NCBI GenBank assembly: GCA_002007315.1
Contig: LNZQ01000181.1
Coordinates: 1-42,966 of the forward strand
DNA: 42,966 nt
Direction of reading: 5' to 3'
Source of the DNA: Epulopiscium sp. Nele67-Bin004
GTDB lineage: Bacteria; Bacillota_A; Clostridia; Lachnospirales; Cellulosilyticaceae
Shown: positions 24,524-33,842 of the stretch, one piece after another
Position numbering within the stretch: the stretch's first letter is position 1
How the letters are laid out: each line of letters opens with the position of its first letter
Position numbers and translations under genes: made by a program
Notes under the pieces: model-generated
Databases searched by the model: none
What the model saw: only the letters and a program-made list of their open reading frames with translations
Told to the model about the DNA's origin: nothing

Positions 24524-25303
24524 TTATTCAACACGGTCAACATCAATCTTTGGAATTTGTACCTCCGCATTTAATGTTTTTCCTATTACTATACGACTTG
24601 TTTCTGTTAGTCCTTCATTTGCATCAACAAGGTCAGCAATTGTTATCCCAAGAGAAGTTGCGACACTCCATAGAGTATCCCCTGCCTTTATTTCATATTC
24701 AACGTCAGCAGGCGTTGTTTGTGTTGCAATCTCCATAAGTTTTTCCATTGATATTAATGCATCTTCTTTTGCGAATATAGCTTCAAGTCTTATATCATTT
24801 GCAAATTCAGTTTTTATAGTACTATCTCCATAATATTCTTTAGTTAGATTTTTAAGTAGATTATCTAACATTTCTTCCGATTCAATAATTCCAATTTTTT
24901 CTCCGTCAACGTATAATTCTTTAAACTCAAGTTCAAAATCCATATTATTCCGCATATATGTCATTAGATAATTAGTAGTTATTTTATTTCTATTAGTTAC
25001 CCTAGTTCGTGACACCGAAATATCATCTTCTGATGTTAGTTTCACATTCGTATTGTAAGTTTGAGACAGCCCTGCTATGACTGCCTCCAAACTTTTTTCT
25101 ATAGCATCTTGTGAGTCTATCGCCCCCACTGTTGATCCACCGATAGACACCATATAGCCATTAGGCCAAAATGCAAATACCAACCCCAAAAAGATAGCCC
25201 CAGCAACTAGTGCTATTTTTTGAACATCACCGATTTTTCTAAAATTGTTAGTTTTTCTTTTTCCGTTTAAATATACCACTTTCTTGTTTTTAACTCTTGC
25301 CAT
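24524..25303 (-). CDS. Membrane-anchored LysM domain protein
   Basis: A 259-residue protein with a basic cytoplasmic start, one membrane helix (QKIALVAGAIFLGLVFAFW, about residues 28-46), an extracellular linker of about 150 residues and one LysM domain (YEIKAGDTLWSVATSLGITI...LVDANEGL, near residues 203-247). LysM binds peptidoglycan GlcNAc chains. The N-terminal part resembles clostridial LysM-G5-M23 peptidases, but the peptidase domain is missing and the protein ends soon after LysM. AGGAGGGG precedes the ATG. It lies between an SLH gene and walR, pointing to wall sensing or scaffolding. Confidence 0.8.
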   Translation of the reverse strand: MARVKNKKVVYLNGKRKTNNFRKIGDVQKIALVAGAIFLGLVFAFWPNGYMVSIGGSTVGAIDSQDAIEKSLEAVIAGLSQTYNTNVKLTSEDDISVSRTRVTNRNKITTNYLMTYMRNNMDFELEFKELYVDGEKIGIIESEEMLDNLLKNLTKEYYGDSTIKTEFANDIRLEAIFAKEDALISMEKLMEIATQTTPADVEYEIKAGDTLWSVATSLGITIADLVDANEGLTETSRIVIGKTLNAEVQIPKIDVDRVE

Positions 25304-25315
25304 ATGCCCCTCCTT

Positions 25316-27295
25316 TTAGTCTAAAACAAAAACTTCCTTAGGAACCATATCTGCATAAGCTTCATATGTTATAAGCACTTCCATTCCTGCTTCTAATCTA
25401 CTTCTAATCGATTCACGACCGTGGATTATAACATTTGTAGTTGTTGGAATGCTTATATCTTTTATAAACATACTTGTATCTGTAAGCATGTCATATTCAA
25501 CAAGTACCTCTATACTATCACCTGATTTTGATACTGATTGAATAACCCCTTTATATCTTAAAGCTCTTGGATATGAGTCTACTTCTAATGTTTTTATTTC
25601 ACTACTATCTGCTGTTATAGTAACCGTGCTATATAATTCCAAATCCATAACGCCTATAACTTGATTTATTTCATCGTCATAAAGACTAGAATTTTGTGTT
25701 ACAATAAAAGTTTTTTCTTCGCCATCAACAAGTATTGTTATTTCTGGCTCATACTTGATTGCAATTGCTTGTAGCGTTCCTGTAACTTGCAGTTGCTCAC
25801 TTACTGCAGTAACCGATGTTACTATATCGCTCTCCACTTCTATTGATAATCTATCCCCAACTTTTAACGACGTCATGCTAGACGCTTCGCCATCTCTCAT
25901 GATAATTGCATCAAAACTTACGCTGTATATCTCTATATCACTACCATCTCTAACAGCAAGCAAATATTCATCTCTAGTTTTTAGTATAGATTGCACATAC
26001 AAACTATTAACTGTATGAACAGTGTCCTCATCTGGATATGCATATTTATCAATATCAACAGCCATTATATAACTATTTTGCACATATATGATAACATTAT
26101 CCCCAACTTCTATATCAAAAAAGTCACCTTTTTCATCGATCAAATTGATAGTTGCTTTATCGTTTACTAAGTATGTTAATGTTTCATCTGCTGTTTCTAT
26201 AGTAACAGAACCTGTTCGCTCAACTCGTGTAACCTCACCTTGATGTCTTGATAACACGCCATCTGGAACAGAATCGTCATCTACAGTCGTTCCACTTAAA
26301 ACTTTCATTGTCGTTATATATTCAGAGCTTCCAATAAGTTCTACGATTATATCAACTTTTGTGCCTATTGATAAATCATCTAACGATATGACATTGCTAG
26401 CTTCGTCCAAAATTGTGATGGCGTTTGACATAGAATAAAAACTTGTATTTCCGTCTTCAAACTCAACCAAAACGTATTTTTCCGTGTTACTTTTATTTAA
26501 CATTTTGCTGATTATAGCGTTATTAATCATTTCACCTGTTCCGTCATTTAGAGCTGCAGTTTCGGAATTTGTTGGTGCATTGTCCACCTCCATCATCTCG
26601 GCAACGTCTGCTGTCATTTTTGCCATAGTTGCACGTGTAACACTTGTTCCTGCACCAAATGCACCATTTCCATCACCTTGAATAACTCCTATAGATTTTA
26701 GGTATGCAACATGTGGTCTTTTATACTCTTCAATTTTATCTTCGTCTGAAAATGCACCTTCAACATATTCATTTTGGGCTGTAATTTCTTTATGTAACAT
26801 ACGTACAAGTATTACTGCTAAGTCTTCTTTTGTTACAGTTGCACGTACCATATTTCCATTTGCATCTGCTACCATAAAATTTTCTAGTTCACTTTCTAAT
26901 AGATACCCTTTTCCAAGTAAATATGCAATTTCTTGATTTGCTATTACACTCCAACTTACATATTTATTTGAGTATACTTCTATTTTGGCAATTTGTTTTT
27001 CGTAGTTATCTCTAATTTGTTCTTTTAAAGTTTCGTCCATATTTGGATTTATCTGCTCATCTTCATAGCCTGCAACTTTTGCCAATATCTCGCACATCTC
27101 AAAATAGTTTACTGTCTGGTTTGGAAAAAACTCTCCTGAGCTTGTGCCAACCATGTAGCCATTTTGTTGCATATACTGAATCGAATCGTACGCCCAGTGC
27201 GTTTCGCTCACGTCTGTGTATGAGGCAAATACACTAAAGTTAAATAGTGCGCTTATACCTAATACTGCAATTAGTTTATTTATTCGTTTTTTCAT
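25316..27295 (-). CDS. S-layer homology domain surface protein
   Basis: A 659-residue exported protein. A signal peptide (1-24) is followed by three SLH-type motifs: YTDVSETHWAYDSIQYM at 26-42, a degenerate one about 105-165, and FSDEDKIEEYKRPHVAYLKSIGVIQGDG at 182-209. SLH domains bind pyruvylated secondary wall polymer. The rest (240-659) is beta-rich and contains about four copies of an L-x-x-GD-x-V-x-I module (near 308, 395, 477 and 633). It starts the wal gene cluster, with only 12 bases to the LysM gene. AAGGAG is the ribosome binding site. Confidence 0.82.
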   Translation of the reverse strand: MKKRINKLIAVLGISALFNFSVFASYTDVSETHWAYDSIQYMQQNGYMVGTSSGEFFPNQTVNYFEMCEILAKVAGYEDEQINPNMDETLKEQIRDNYEKQIAKIEVYSNKYVSWSVIANQEIAYLLGKGYLLESELENFMVADANGNMVRATVTKEDLAVILVRMLHKEITAQNEYVEGAFSDEDKIEEYKRPHVAYLKSIGVIQGDGNGAFGAGTSVTRATMAKMTADVAEMMEVDNAPTNSETAALNDGTGEMINNAIISKMLNKSNTEKYVLVEFEDGNTSFYSMSNAITILDEASNVISLDDLSIGTKVDIIVELIGSSEYITTMKVLSGTTVDDDSVPDGVLSRHQGEVTRVERTGSVTIETADETLTYLVNDKATINLIDEKGDFFDIEVGDNVIIYVQNSYIMAVDIDKYAYPDEDTVHTVNSLYVQSILKTRDEYLLAVRDGSDIEIYSVSFDAIIMRDGEASSMTSLKVGDRLSIEVESDIVTSVTAVSEQLQVTGTLQAIAIKYEPEITILVDGEEKTFIVTQNSSLYDDEINQVIGVMDLELYSTVTITADSSEIKTLEVDSYPRALRYKGVIQSVSKSGDSIEVLVEYDMLTDTSMFIKDISIPTTTNVIIHGRESIRSRLEAGMEVLITYEAYADMVPKEVFVLD

Positions 27296-27472
27296 TGGTT
27301 TTCAACTCCTTGTTTTGTTTCTAATGCTACTATACTATTTTAAAGTATATTGAAAAAAAATACAATATATTTCACCTTACAGTTAGGAAATTTCTACAAA
27401 TAAATCTATATTCATGTCTAATTTTAAAATTTTATATCAAAACCGATAACTTTTATGATGGCAAATGTTGCC

Positions 27473-27501
27473 TTGTAGCCTTTTTAGTTTAATGATATAC
27501 T
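27473..27501 (+). promoter_or_regulatory. Promoter of the ADP-ribosylglycohydrolase gene
   Basis: TTGTAG (27473-27478), 17 bases, TATACT (27496-27501), 36 bases before the ATG. Spacing is ideal for the housekeeping sigma factor. The rest of the 27296-27537 gap shows only AT-rich sequence, which must also hold the divergent promoter of the SLH gene. Confidence 0.55.
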
Positions 27502-27537
27502 CATTTTAATATTCTTAAACCACTAGGAGATAATTTT

Positions 27538-28530
27538 ATGCTAAATAAAATACGAGGCGTCATATACGGACAAGCTCTAGGTGACGCAATGGGTATGCCT
27601 GCCGAACTTTGGAGTAGACGCAAAACACTTGCAACACTTGGCGAAATTACAACTTTTTTAGACGGCCCTCAAGAAAATGAGGTGTCCCGCAATTATAAAG
27701 CAGGACAATTTACAGACGACACTGCTCAAGCTCTCGTTATATTGGACTCTCTTTTTGCAACAAACTTTATTCCAAACAGCATGAATATAGCACAAAGCTT
27801 GCTACAATGGGCCAATGACAACAACGCCTTTGCGTGCAACATACTAGGTCCTACATCAAAAGCCACCCTTGAAGCAGTTCGAGATAACAAAGACACAAAA
27901 CACATATCAGACACAGCGCTATCAAACGGAGCTGCAATGCGAATACCTATCATAGGTGCTTTATTTGACGGCTCTAACTTAGAAAATATTGCTGACTATG
28001 TTCAAAAAATATCGTGCGTCACACACTCAAGCGACATCACAATTGCAAGTGCCTCTATCGTGGCATGTGCCGTTTCCCTTGCTATTAAACTTGGCGACCC
28101 AAAACTTGCAGTCACGCAAGCTCTCACAATCGAAAGCTATGCATTGTCACTTGGTGCCGAAACATTTAGTCCATCTATATCCTCAAGAGTAACTCTTGGA
28201 ATTGACTATGCAAATAAATTTAAAGACGATAAACAAGCATTCCTTGATTTTGTTTATAATGTTATTGGCACAGGCGTTTGTGCATGCGAGTCTGTGGCGA
28301 CAGCATTACTTATCGCATATTATGCAACCAATCCCAATGAATGTGCACTGCTATGTGCAAATTTGGGCGGAGATACCGACACGATAGGAGCAATCGCTAC
28401 AGCTATAAGTGGCGGGGCATATGGATTTGATAGCATCGATAAAACTAGTATTGATATTCTTGTCCAACAAAATGATGTGGACTTTGAACACTATGTTCAA
28501 CTTATATACAACCACAAAAAAATTGGGTAG
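27538..28530 (+). CDS. ADP-ribosylglycohydrolase family protein
   Basis: A 330-residue cytoplasmic protein of the DraG/ARH family. It starts with IYGQALGDAMGMPAELW and carries the metal-binding FTDDTAQAL near residue 59 and GGDTDTIGAIATAISG near residue 277, which hold the two-magnesium site. Such enzymes remove ADP-ribose from proteins, nucleic acids or small molecules. No ADP-ribosyltransferase partner is visible nearby. AGGAGA precedes the ATG. It is the only plus-strand gene in the right two thirds of the window. The stop codon lies in the following terminator stem. Confidence 0.9.
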   Translation: MLNKIRGVIYGQALGDAMGMPAELWSRRKTLATLGEITTFLDGPQENEVSRNYKAGQFTDDTAQALVILDSLFATNFIPNSMNIAQSLLQWANDNNAFACNILGPTSKATLEAVRDNKDTKHISDTALSNGAAMRIPIIGALFDGSNLENIADYVQKISCVTHSSDITIASASIVACAVSLAIKLGDPKLAVTQALTIESYALSLGAETFSPSISSRVTLGIDYANKFKDDKQAFLDFVYNVIGTGVCACESVATALLIAYYATNPNECALLCANLGGDTDTIGAIATAISGGAYGFDSIDKTSIDILVQQNDVDFEHYVQLIYNHKKIG

Positions 28531-28544
28531 GGGAAATCCCCTAC
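28516..28544. terminator. Bidirectional terminator between convergent genes
   Basis: GTAGGGG (28527-28533), loop AAAT, CCCCTAC (28538-28544). On the minus strand the stem is followed by CCAATTTTTTTG, a good T-tract; on the plus strand by a weaker TATTTTTG. It ends both the hydrolase gene and the facing 28547-29713 gene. Confidence 0.8.
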
Positions 28545-28546
28545 TC

Positions 28547-29713
28547 CTAGTATTTTTGCGTTCCATTAATGTATAACACTTGGCTTTGTACTATCATTGT
28601 GTTGCTACGTTCGCTATACACAAATACATTCGCAATATATCCTAAAACATCTAGTGGATCAAGTCCCAACACTCGCTGTGTCGTTACCAAGCTGTATCCC
28701 TCACCAACTTCACTGCTAATAAATTTGATTTCATGAAGCCCTGATATATTTCCACGTCTTGACATTCTTAATTTTCCATTCGCATAATATATCATATTTA
28801 AAACGTCTGGCAAATTATTACTAACATCCAGCAAATACTCTGCACCTGTTGACGTTGTAACCACAACTTGATAGTTGTCTTTGTATACAACTGTGCCTGT
28901 AAATTCTTGATTAAAACTGTCAGTGTCAAATATTTGACGCAAATATCCACCATTAAAAGAATATATAAATGCCGAAATAGTGTCACTTGCTGCGTCATTT
29001 TCTACACTCACAACGATATCTTTATATGTTGTGTTTGAAAAATCAACTAAATTTAGTTTTGCATTCCACCCTTTTTTATCATCAAGCAAAATTTGTACAT
29101 TTTCGCCTGCTTCTGGGTCTTCCACCCACACACTCATATTCGCATAAAAATTGTCTATTTCAGCAACTGGCTTTGTACCAACAAGAACAACTTTTTCACG
29201 TTTAGCCCCACCTGTAACGTTACCTCTTTCTGTTGCAATAACATGCTCACGGCGACTTCCAATTTTTGAGTCCAAATTTATTTCTTGCGCCAAATTAGCG
29301 TTTTGTTTTAAACAATTTGTGCGTCTTATTTTACCTGAATAATCTTTGTTATCAACACGCCCCGAAAAAGTAAATTCATCTCCATCTAACAAATCATCAA
29401 TCCACACTTGTTTAGGCTTTTCTTTAATCCACTCAATATCAACTTCAATAGGCTCTAACAATTTTGACCAGTCAATTTTATCATCTTTATGTTGCTGCTC
29501 AACATGCGAAACACCCCAAATAAAGTTTTTTCTATCCAATATAGCCCAATATTTTTTGTCACCCGATTTAAGTGCAACAATAACTTCTGGCATATCGTCA
29601 CCATCAATGTCCGTTAAGATAAAAGTAACTTTTTTATGTGTTTTTGGTGTAAGTGCCACTTCAAAATCGTCAGGCTTAAAACCATCTAATACGCTCTCAA
29701 AATAATGTTTCAT
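28547..29713 (-). CDS. Protein with FG-GAP/VCBS-like start, unknown function
   Basis: A 388-residue protein without signal peptide. Residues about 32-47 (FILTDIDGDDMPEVIVAL) look like an FG-GAP/VCBS calcium-binding repeat, and a second similar strand pattern is seen around DFSNTTYKDIVVSVEND. The rest is beta-rich, suggesting a beta-propeller-like fold. The start is placed at 29711-29713 (MKHYFES) because GGGAGGGG lies seven bases upstream; an in-frame start 12 codons earlier covers that site. It is a single-gene unit between terminators. Function unknown. Confidence 0.65.
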   Translation of the reverse strand: MKHYFESVLDGFKPDDFEVALTPKTHKKVTFILTDIDGDDMPEVIVALKSGDKKYWAILDRKNFIWGVSHVEQQHKDDKIDWSKLLEPIEVDIEWIKEKPKQVWIDDLLDGDEFTFSGRVDNKDYSGKIRRTNCLKQNANLAQEINLDSKIGSRREHVIATERGNVTGGAKREKVVLVGTKPVAEIDNFYANMSVWVEDPEAGENVQILLDDKKGWNAKLNLVDFSNTTYKDIVVSVENDAASDTISAFIYSFNGGYLRQIFDTDSFNQEFTGTVVYKDNYQVVVTTSTGAEYLLDVSNNLPDVLNMIYYANGKLRMSRRGNISGLHEIKFISSEVGEGYSLVTTQRVLGLDPLDVLGYIANVFVYSERSNTMIVQSQVLYINGTQKY

Positions 29714-29789
29714 ATATTTACCCCTCCCAAAATGTAGTTTATAATACAATTACATTTTATGTACCCATACAATTTATTAGAATTAGTCC

Positions 29790-29825
29790 AAAAAAAAAGG
29801 CAAGCCCACTTTTTGGGCTTACCTT
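29790..29825 (-). terminator. Terminator of the CBS-domain gene
   Basis: On the minus strand AAGGTAAGCCCA and TGGGCTTGCCTT pair with one mismatch around a five-base loop, followed by nine T residues. Confidence 0.88.
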
Positions 29826-29830
29826 AAATT

Positions 29831-30460
29831 TTACACATTTTCATCAATACGACGAACTCTAAATCCGCTTTCATCAAGCTTTTTGCACAGCTTACGAACG
29901 TCCTCAACGTCTACACGTAGTATAAGTTGACGCAAATCCATAAGTTCAATATCTACTTCCACGATACTAATAATATTTCCGTCGTGCTTATGAATAAGCT
30001 CTGCAAGCTTAGCCAAACGCCCTTTTATATCGTGAGTTGTTATTACCATTCTTGTGTGCCCAAAACCAAATACGTTAGTTAGCGTGCTAAAAACTGCTTT
30101 ATGCGTAACAATCCCCGCAAACTCTTGCTTGCTGTTTAGCACTGGCAAAAACTGAATGTTATAGTCTTTAAGCATCTTAACTGCAACTTCAACAATCTCA
30201 TCTTTATAAACATACTCCATAGCAGTTTTCATAAAATCCGAAATTGGGCGTTTCCCAAACGTTTCCTTTGGCTCAGCATTGTTATAAAACTCTTCAAAAA
30301 TATACTTCTTTGATATTACTCCAACAAACTTTTTGTCTTCAACTACTGGTAAGGATAATAGATTTTTTGAGTCTATAAGTTCTAATGCATCTTGTACGGT
30401 GTCTGTCATCTTAACTGTTGTAAGCTTACTTTCAGGTATCATTATATTTTTTACTAACAT
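29831..30460 (-). CDS. CBS-pair protein with C-terminal ACT-like domain
   Basis: A 209-residue cytoplasmic protein. Two CBS motifs (residues 1-55, MLVKNIMIPE...LPVVEDKKFVGVISKK, and about 72-125, ISDFMKTAMEYV...FLPVLNSKQEFAGIVTHK) form a Bateman module that binds adenine nucleotides. From about residue 138 (RMVITTHDIKGRLAKLAELIHKH) an ACT-like ligand-binding domain follows. The architecture resembles AcuB-type proteins. Its target is unknown. It follows the surface-protein gene after 36 bases. Confidence 0.8.
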   Translation of the reverse strand: MLVKNIMIPESKLTTVKMTDTVQDALELIDSKNLLSLPVVEDKKFVGVISKKYIFEEFYNNAEPKETFGKRPISDFMKTAMEYVYKDEIVEVAVKMLKDYNIQFLPVLNSKQEFAGIVTHKAVFSTLTNVFGFGHTRMVITTHDIKGRLAKLAELIHKHDGNIISIVEVDIELMDLRQLILRVDVEDVRKLCKKLDESGFRVRRIDENV

Positions 30461-30496
30461 AAAATATCATCCTTTCTCAAATCAAAAATGTGTGTA

Positions 30497-31984
30497 TTAC
30501 ATCATCATGTGTTGGTTGTAATCTTTTTGCAAGTCATATCTTAAATAGTCAATTAGTTGGTTCATCATTGCTGCACAATCTGCATAAGTGATAACTTTTG
30601 TTGGGAAAATATACCCGTTTGTACTTGGGATAATCCCAATTTGGCTCGCTGCATAAACCGCACTTTTTGCATAGTCTGCAATGCTGTTATCGTCTAAATA
30701 TGGAGTTTGCCCCACACCTATACCAAATCCTAATCTTTCAAGCCCAATAGCTCTAACGTTAAATACTATCATTTCTTGCATAGTTAAATACGTTGATGGT
30801 GATACTGTCCCCCCTGAAATTAGCCCTGCATCATATGCAGCTAACACATAAGGATACAACGCCGAGTCAATATCCAAGTCATTAAATGGTGATACGTTAG
30901 TTTTTGCGTTTATTTCTGGTAGTGGAATACGCAACGCTTTAACTATCATTTTGATGTACTCCCCACGAGTAACAACTTGGTTTGGCGAAAACACAAGTGG
31001 ATTTACATCAAAAATTTCCATACTGTACATTTTTTCGATATCTGCTTTTGCAGGGTGTGCAAGCAATTGGTCCAGCGTTGGAAGTGCAAGTTGCTCAATT
31101 GTTGGAACATCAAACACGCCTATTACTCCTGTTTTTTCATCATCAAAAAGTTGTGCGTCACCTAGCAAGATATTATACTGTAATGCACCACTTCCGCTAA
31201 TCATCTCTTTGTAGTTACCCGCAAAACTTATTGCAAATGGGTCATTGCTCGCATAAGATAGCTCTTTGTTCATTGTAATAGTTGGTGTTTCTTGTATAAA
31301 GTATTGGTTTGAACCTGTGTCTATTGCAACATTTCTAACTTGTGTTTCAGATTTAGCAAACGCTTGGTCATATCCATACACCCTGCTATCCACATTTATA
31401 ACTACGTCCGAACCACCACCTGTTACGTCATTATAAACCGCTTTATAGTATACGTCACCACTATAATACATAACACCTGGAGTTAAGTCTTCAAGTATAC
31501 TTTTTGAAAAACTTGACTTGTTGCTATCCAAATAGTATGTCATTCCATTTACTACAACTGTTTCCACCCAACGAGTTACGGTTGAAGTTTTTGTGATTTG
31601 TCCAACTGCCTCATTATATAAATACATTGTACGTAGCGTTAATGTTCTAGCTATTTCGCTTCTACCATCAGCACTTGCAGCTTTAACAATATACGTTTCC
31701 GTATATTCACCCGTTGGATTGTCTGGGTTCACCTCACCTGGGCGAATTTCTAGCGTCCCATAAACAGGAATAGCCTCACCAGACAAATAAATATTTTCTG
31801 CATATTCTAATGTGTAACTTTTTTCACGCTCAAATTTTTCTTGTGCCATAGCTATACCTGTTGGAATTTTTGTCCCTGGAGTTATACCACCAAAATAGCC
31901 CATTTCACCTTCTAATGCATATACATTTATAGTTGCTGTTGCTGCCGTAATCATCGCCATCATAAATGCTGCTAGTTTTTTCAT
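30497..31984 (-). CDS. S-layer homology domain surface protein with C-terminal SLH
   Basis: A 495-residue exported protein. A signal peptide (1-23) is followed by a unique N-terminal domain of about 290 residues and three C-terminal SLH-like motifs (about 312-350, 365-415 and 428-485), with FSPNQVVTRGEYIKMIVKAL as the clearest. Anchoring is thus C-terminal, in contrast to the SLH protein at 25316-27295. The last residues QHMMM are unusual. It lies 15 bases downstream of the 592-residue surface protein gene, so the two are likely made together and may act as one surface complex. Confidence 0.78.
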   Translation of the reverse strand: MKKLAAFMMAMITAATATINVYALEGEMGYFGGITPGTKIPTGIAMAQEKFEREKSYTLEYAENIYLSGEAIPVYGTLEIRPGEVNPDNPTGEYTETYIVKAASADGRSEIARTLTLRTMYLYNEAVGQITKTSTVTRWVETVVVNGMTYYLDSNKSSFSKSILEDLTPGVMYYSGDVYYKAVYNDVTGGGSDVVINVDSRVYGYDQAFAKSETQVRNVAIDTGSNQYFIQETPTITMNKELSYASNDPFAISFAGNYKEMISGSGALQYNILLGDAQLFDDEKTGVIGVFDVPTIEQLALPTLDQLLAHPAKADIEKMYSMEIFDVNPLVFSPNQVVTRGEYIKMIVKALRIPLPEINAKTNVSPFNDLDIDSALYPYVLAAYDAGLISGGTVSPSTYLTMQEMIVFNVRAIGLERLGFGIGVGQTPYLDDNSIADYAKSAVYAASQIGIIPSTNGYIFPTKVITYADCAAMMNQLIDYLRYDLQKDYNQHMMM

Positions 31985-31999
31985 ATATATATCTCCCCT

Positions 32000-33778
32000 C
32001 TAGTTAACAACGAAAATATAACCTTCTACGTTTACTAAGCCCTCAAAGTCATCTCCCAACGCCCATCTATAGTCATCTAGTGTTGTATCCATCATAACAG
32101 TTAACCTATCTCCAATTTCTAACTTGCTTGCTGGAATAAGTTCACCTTGTTTCACTATAATACTATTTGGTTGTATCGTTGCGTACACTCCTGAATTTAT
32201 CTCACTATATTGATACCATCTATTTATTGAACTTTCATAGTAGTACACGTCTTTTAAATATATGTCATCGCCATCAGTTCTGTAAATTTCACCTTGTATA
32301 CTCTCTTTTGTATATGGCATATTTGTAATTGTTATAGCTTTGTCACCGGATGTTACAAGACTATAAACAGCACTAATTTGACTGTTTTCACCATAACTAA
32401 TAAATTCTTCTATACCATTTTCTATAAATCCATCTTCACCATAAAATAGTGTTGAATAATCAATCGCAAATGTTCTTGGTTGTGGGTGATAATACCACTC
32501 ACTGCCTTCTAACATCGTAAATGTTTGTACTGTAAACGAACTTCTATCTTCAATTTGTGTGATGATACGTCCTCTAAATATTTGCAGTTCGCCTGTCCCT
32601 GACTCTGGAATCATATTTGCAACTGCAACTTGTTGGTCACCTGTTATTACAGCTTGAATTGTATCACCAACCATAATGTTGTATGGCTCTATAAGTCTAT
32701 CATCTTTAACAACTATTGTATCTTCTGCCATTGACAGTGTTTCACCTGACAATAAACGTATTTCTGATGGTGTAGCCGAAATAATTTGACTTGGTGATAA
32801 AACTCGCTCAAACCCTTCTTGAACATTCATTTTTACTATACTTTCTCTACCCATAAAACTTTCAACAGCAAAATACGCATTCATGCTACTACCCGTTAGA
32901 TATCTATTTGCATAATCCCAAGAAGAACGTTTACCTTGGATATATATATTAAAATCTTTTGAATCTCCAGCAAATGTAACCATATCCGTATAAGGACCCC
33001 AACCCGTCAACATTAGTGATTGTGCGTGTGCCAATCTAACTGTGTTGTCAAAGCTACCAAAGTTCATAATTTGTCCTTTATATACGTCCGATATTACTCT
33101 TGTATCTCCATCAATAACAACTTCTTGTATAATGTCCTCAACCATACCAGCCCCTAAAATTCTTTGGCTAATAAGCACTTTTACCCATTCTCCTGGTTTA
33201 AGTTGTGAAATGCTATATGGTCTATCTGATTTTGTTGTAGGCGTATCTAATGGAATTTGATATACATAAGTTTGCCCTTTCTCATCTTCTAGTACTAGTG
33301 TCCCGTATGAACCATTGTCTATTGTCCACGTATTTACTTTTCCGTATCTCAACATGTAGTCATTGTAGGCGCTAATATATGTAATATAGCCCTCGTTATC
33401 TGTTCGTAAATAGATATTGTCTCCTGGCTTAATATTATCAATCGTAGTGTCTCTTGGATCAAATTGAAAATATGGGAATAATTCATCTATATACCCAACT
33501 CTATCTTCAATTTCTTCTATACCTTCTTTTTCTACAACAAGTTGATTTGTGTAGTATGGCACAGTAATAGTTTCATTGCTTAGATTTTTATATACTAAAT
33601 ATCCTAACTCTGGATAATTTTCTAACACAATTCCTTTATCTTCATTTATAATACCAGATAGTATTGTTTCATATTCCTGTTGTGTATAGTACACAGCAAA
33701 GGTTGGTATAGCATTCATACCAACCAAGCCCATTAGTCCGATCAAGAGATTTTTTTTAAATTGTTTTGTAATTTTCAT
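32000..33778 (-). CDS. Large secreted beta-rich protein of unknown function
   Basis: A 592-residue exported protein with a basic start and signal peptide (residues 1-29, ending TFAVYY). The remainder is beta-rich and contains repeated L/I-x-x-GD/E-x-V-x-V modules near residues 115 (NIKPGDNIYL), 193 (QLKPGEWVKV), 367 (NIMVGDTIQAV) and 553 (KLEIGDRLTV). The same type of module occurs in the SLH protein at 25316-27295. No SLH domain of its own is visible. Co-transcribed with the SLH gene downstream, which may anchor it. Family not recognised. Confidence 0.65.
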   Translation of the reverse strand: MKITKQFKKNLLIGLMGLVGMNAIPTFAVYYTQQEYETILSGIINEDKGIVLENYPELGYLVYKNLSNETITVPYYTNQLVVEKEGIEEIEDRVGYIDELFPYFQFDPRDTTIDNIKPGDNIYLRTDNEGYITYISAYNDYMLRYGKVNTWTIDNGSYGTLVLEDEKGQTYVYQIPLDTPTTKSDRPYSISQLKPGEWVKVLISQRILGAGMVEDIIQEVVIDGDTRVISDVYKGQIMNFGSFDNTVRLAHAQSLMLTGWGPYTDMVTFAGDSKDFNIYIQGKRSSWDYANRYLTGSSMNAYFAVESFMGRESIVKMNVQEGFERVLSPSQIISATPSEIRLLSGETLSMAEDTIVVKDDRLIEPYNIMVGDTIQAVITGDQQVAVANMIPESGTGELQIFRGRIITQIEDRSSFTVQTFTMLEGSEWYYHPQPRTFAIDYSTLFYGEDGFIENGIEEFISYGENSQISAVYSLVTSGDKAITITNMPYTKESIQGEIYRTDGDDIYLKDVYYYESSINRWYQYSEINSGVYATIQPNSIIVKQGELIPASKLEIGDRLTVMMDTTLDDYRWALGDDFEGLVNVEGYIFVVN

Positions 33779-33842
33779 AATTAATCCCCTCTTGTTTGTG
33801 TCTTATAATATATTTTTCGGCACAACTAGGGAAAAACTTATA

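Noticed and set aside
27538..28530. ADP-ribosylation toxin-antitoxin pair
   Set aside because: The hydrolase has no adjacent ADP-ribosyltransferase or small toxin gene; neighbours are surface and unknown proteins.
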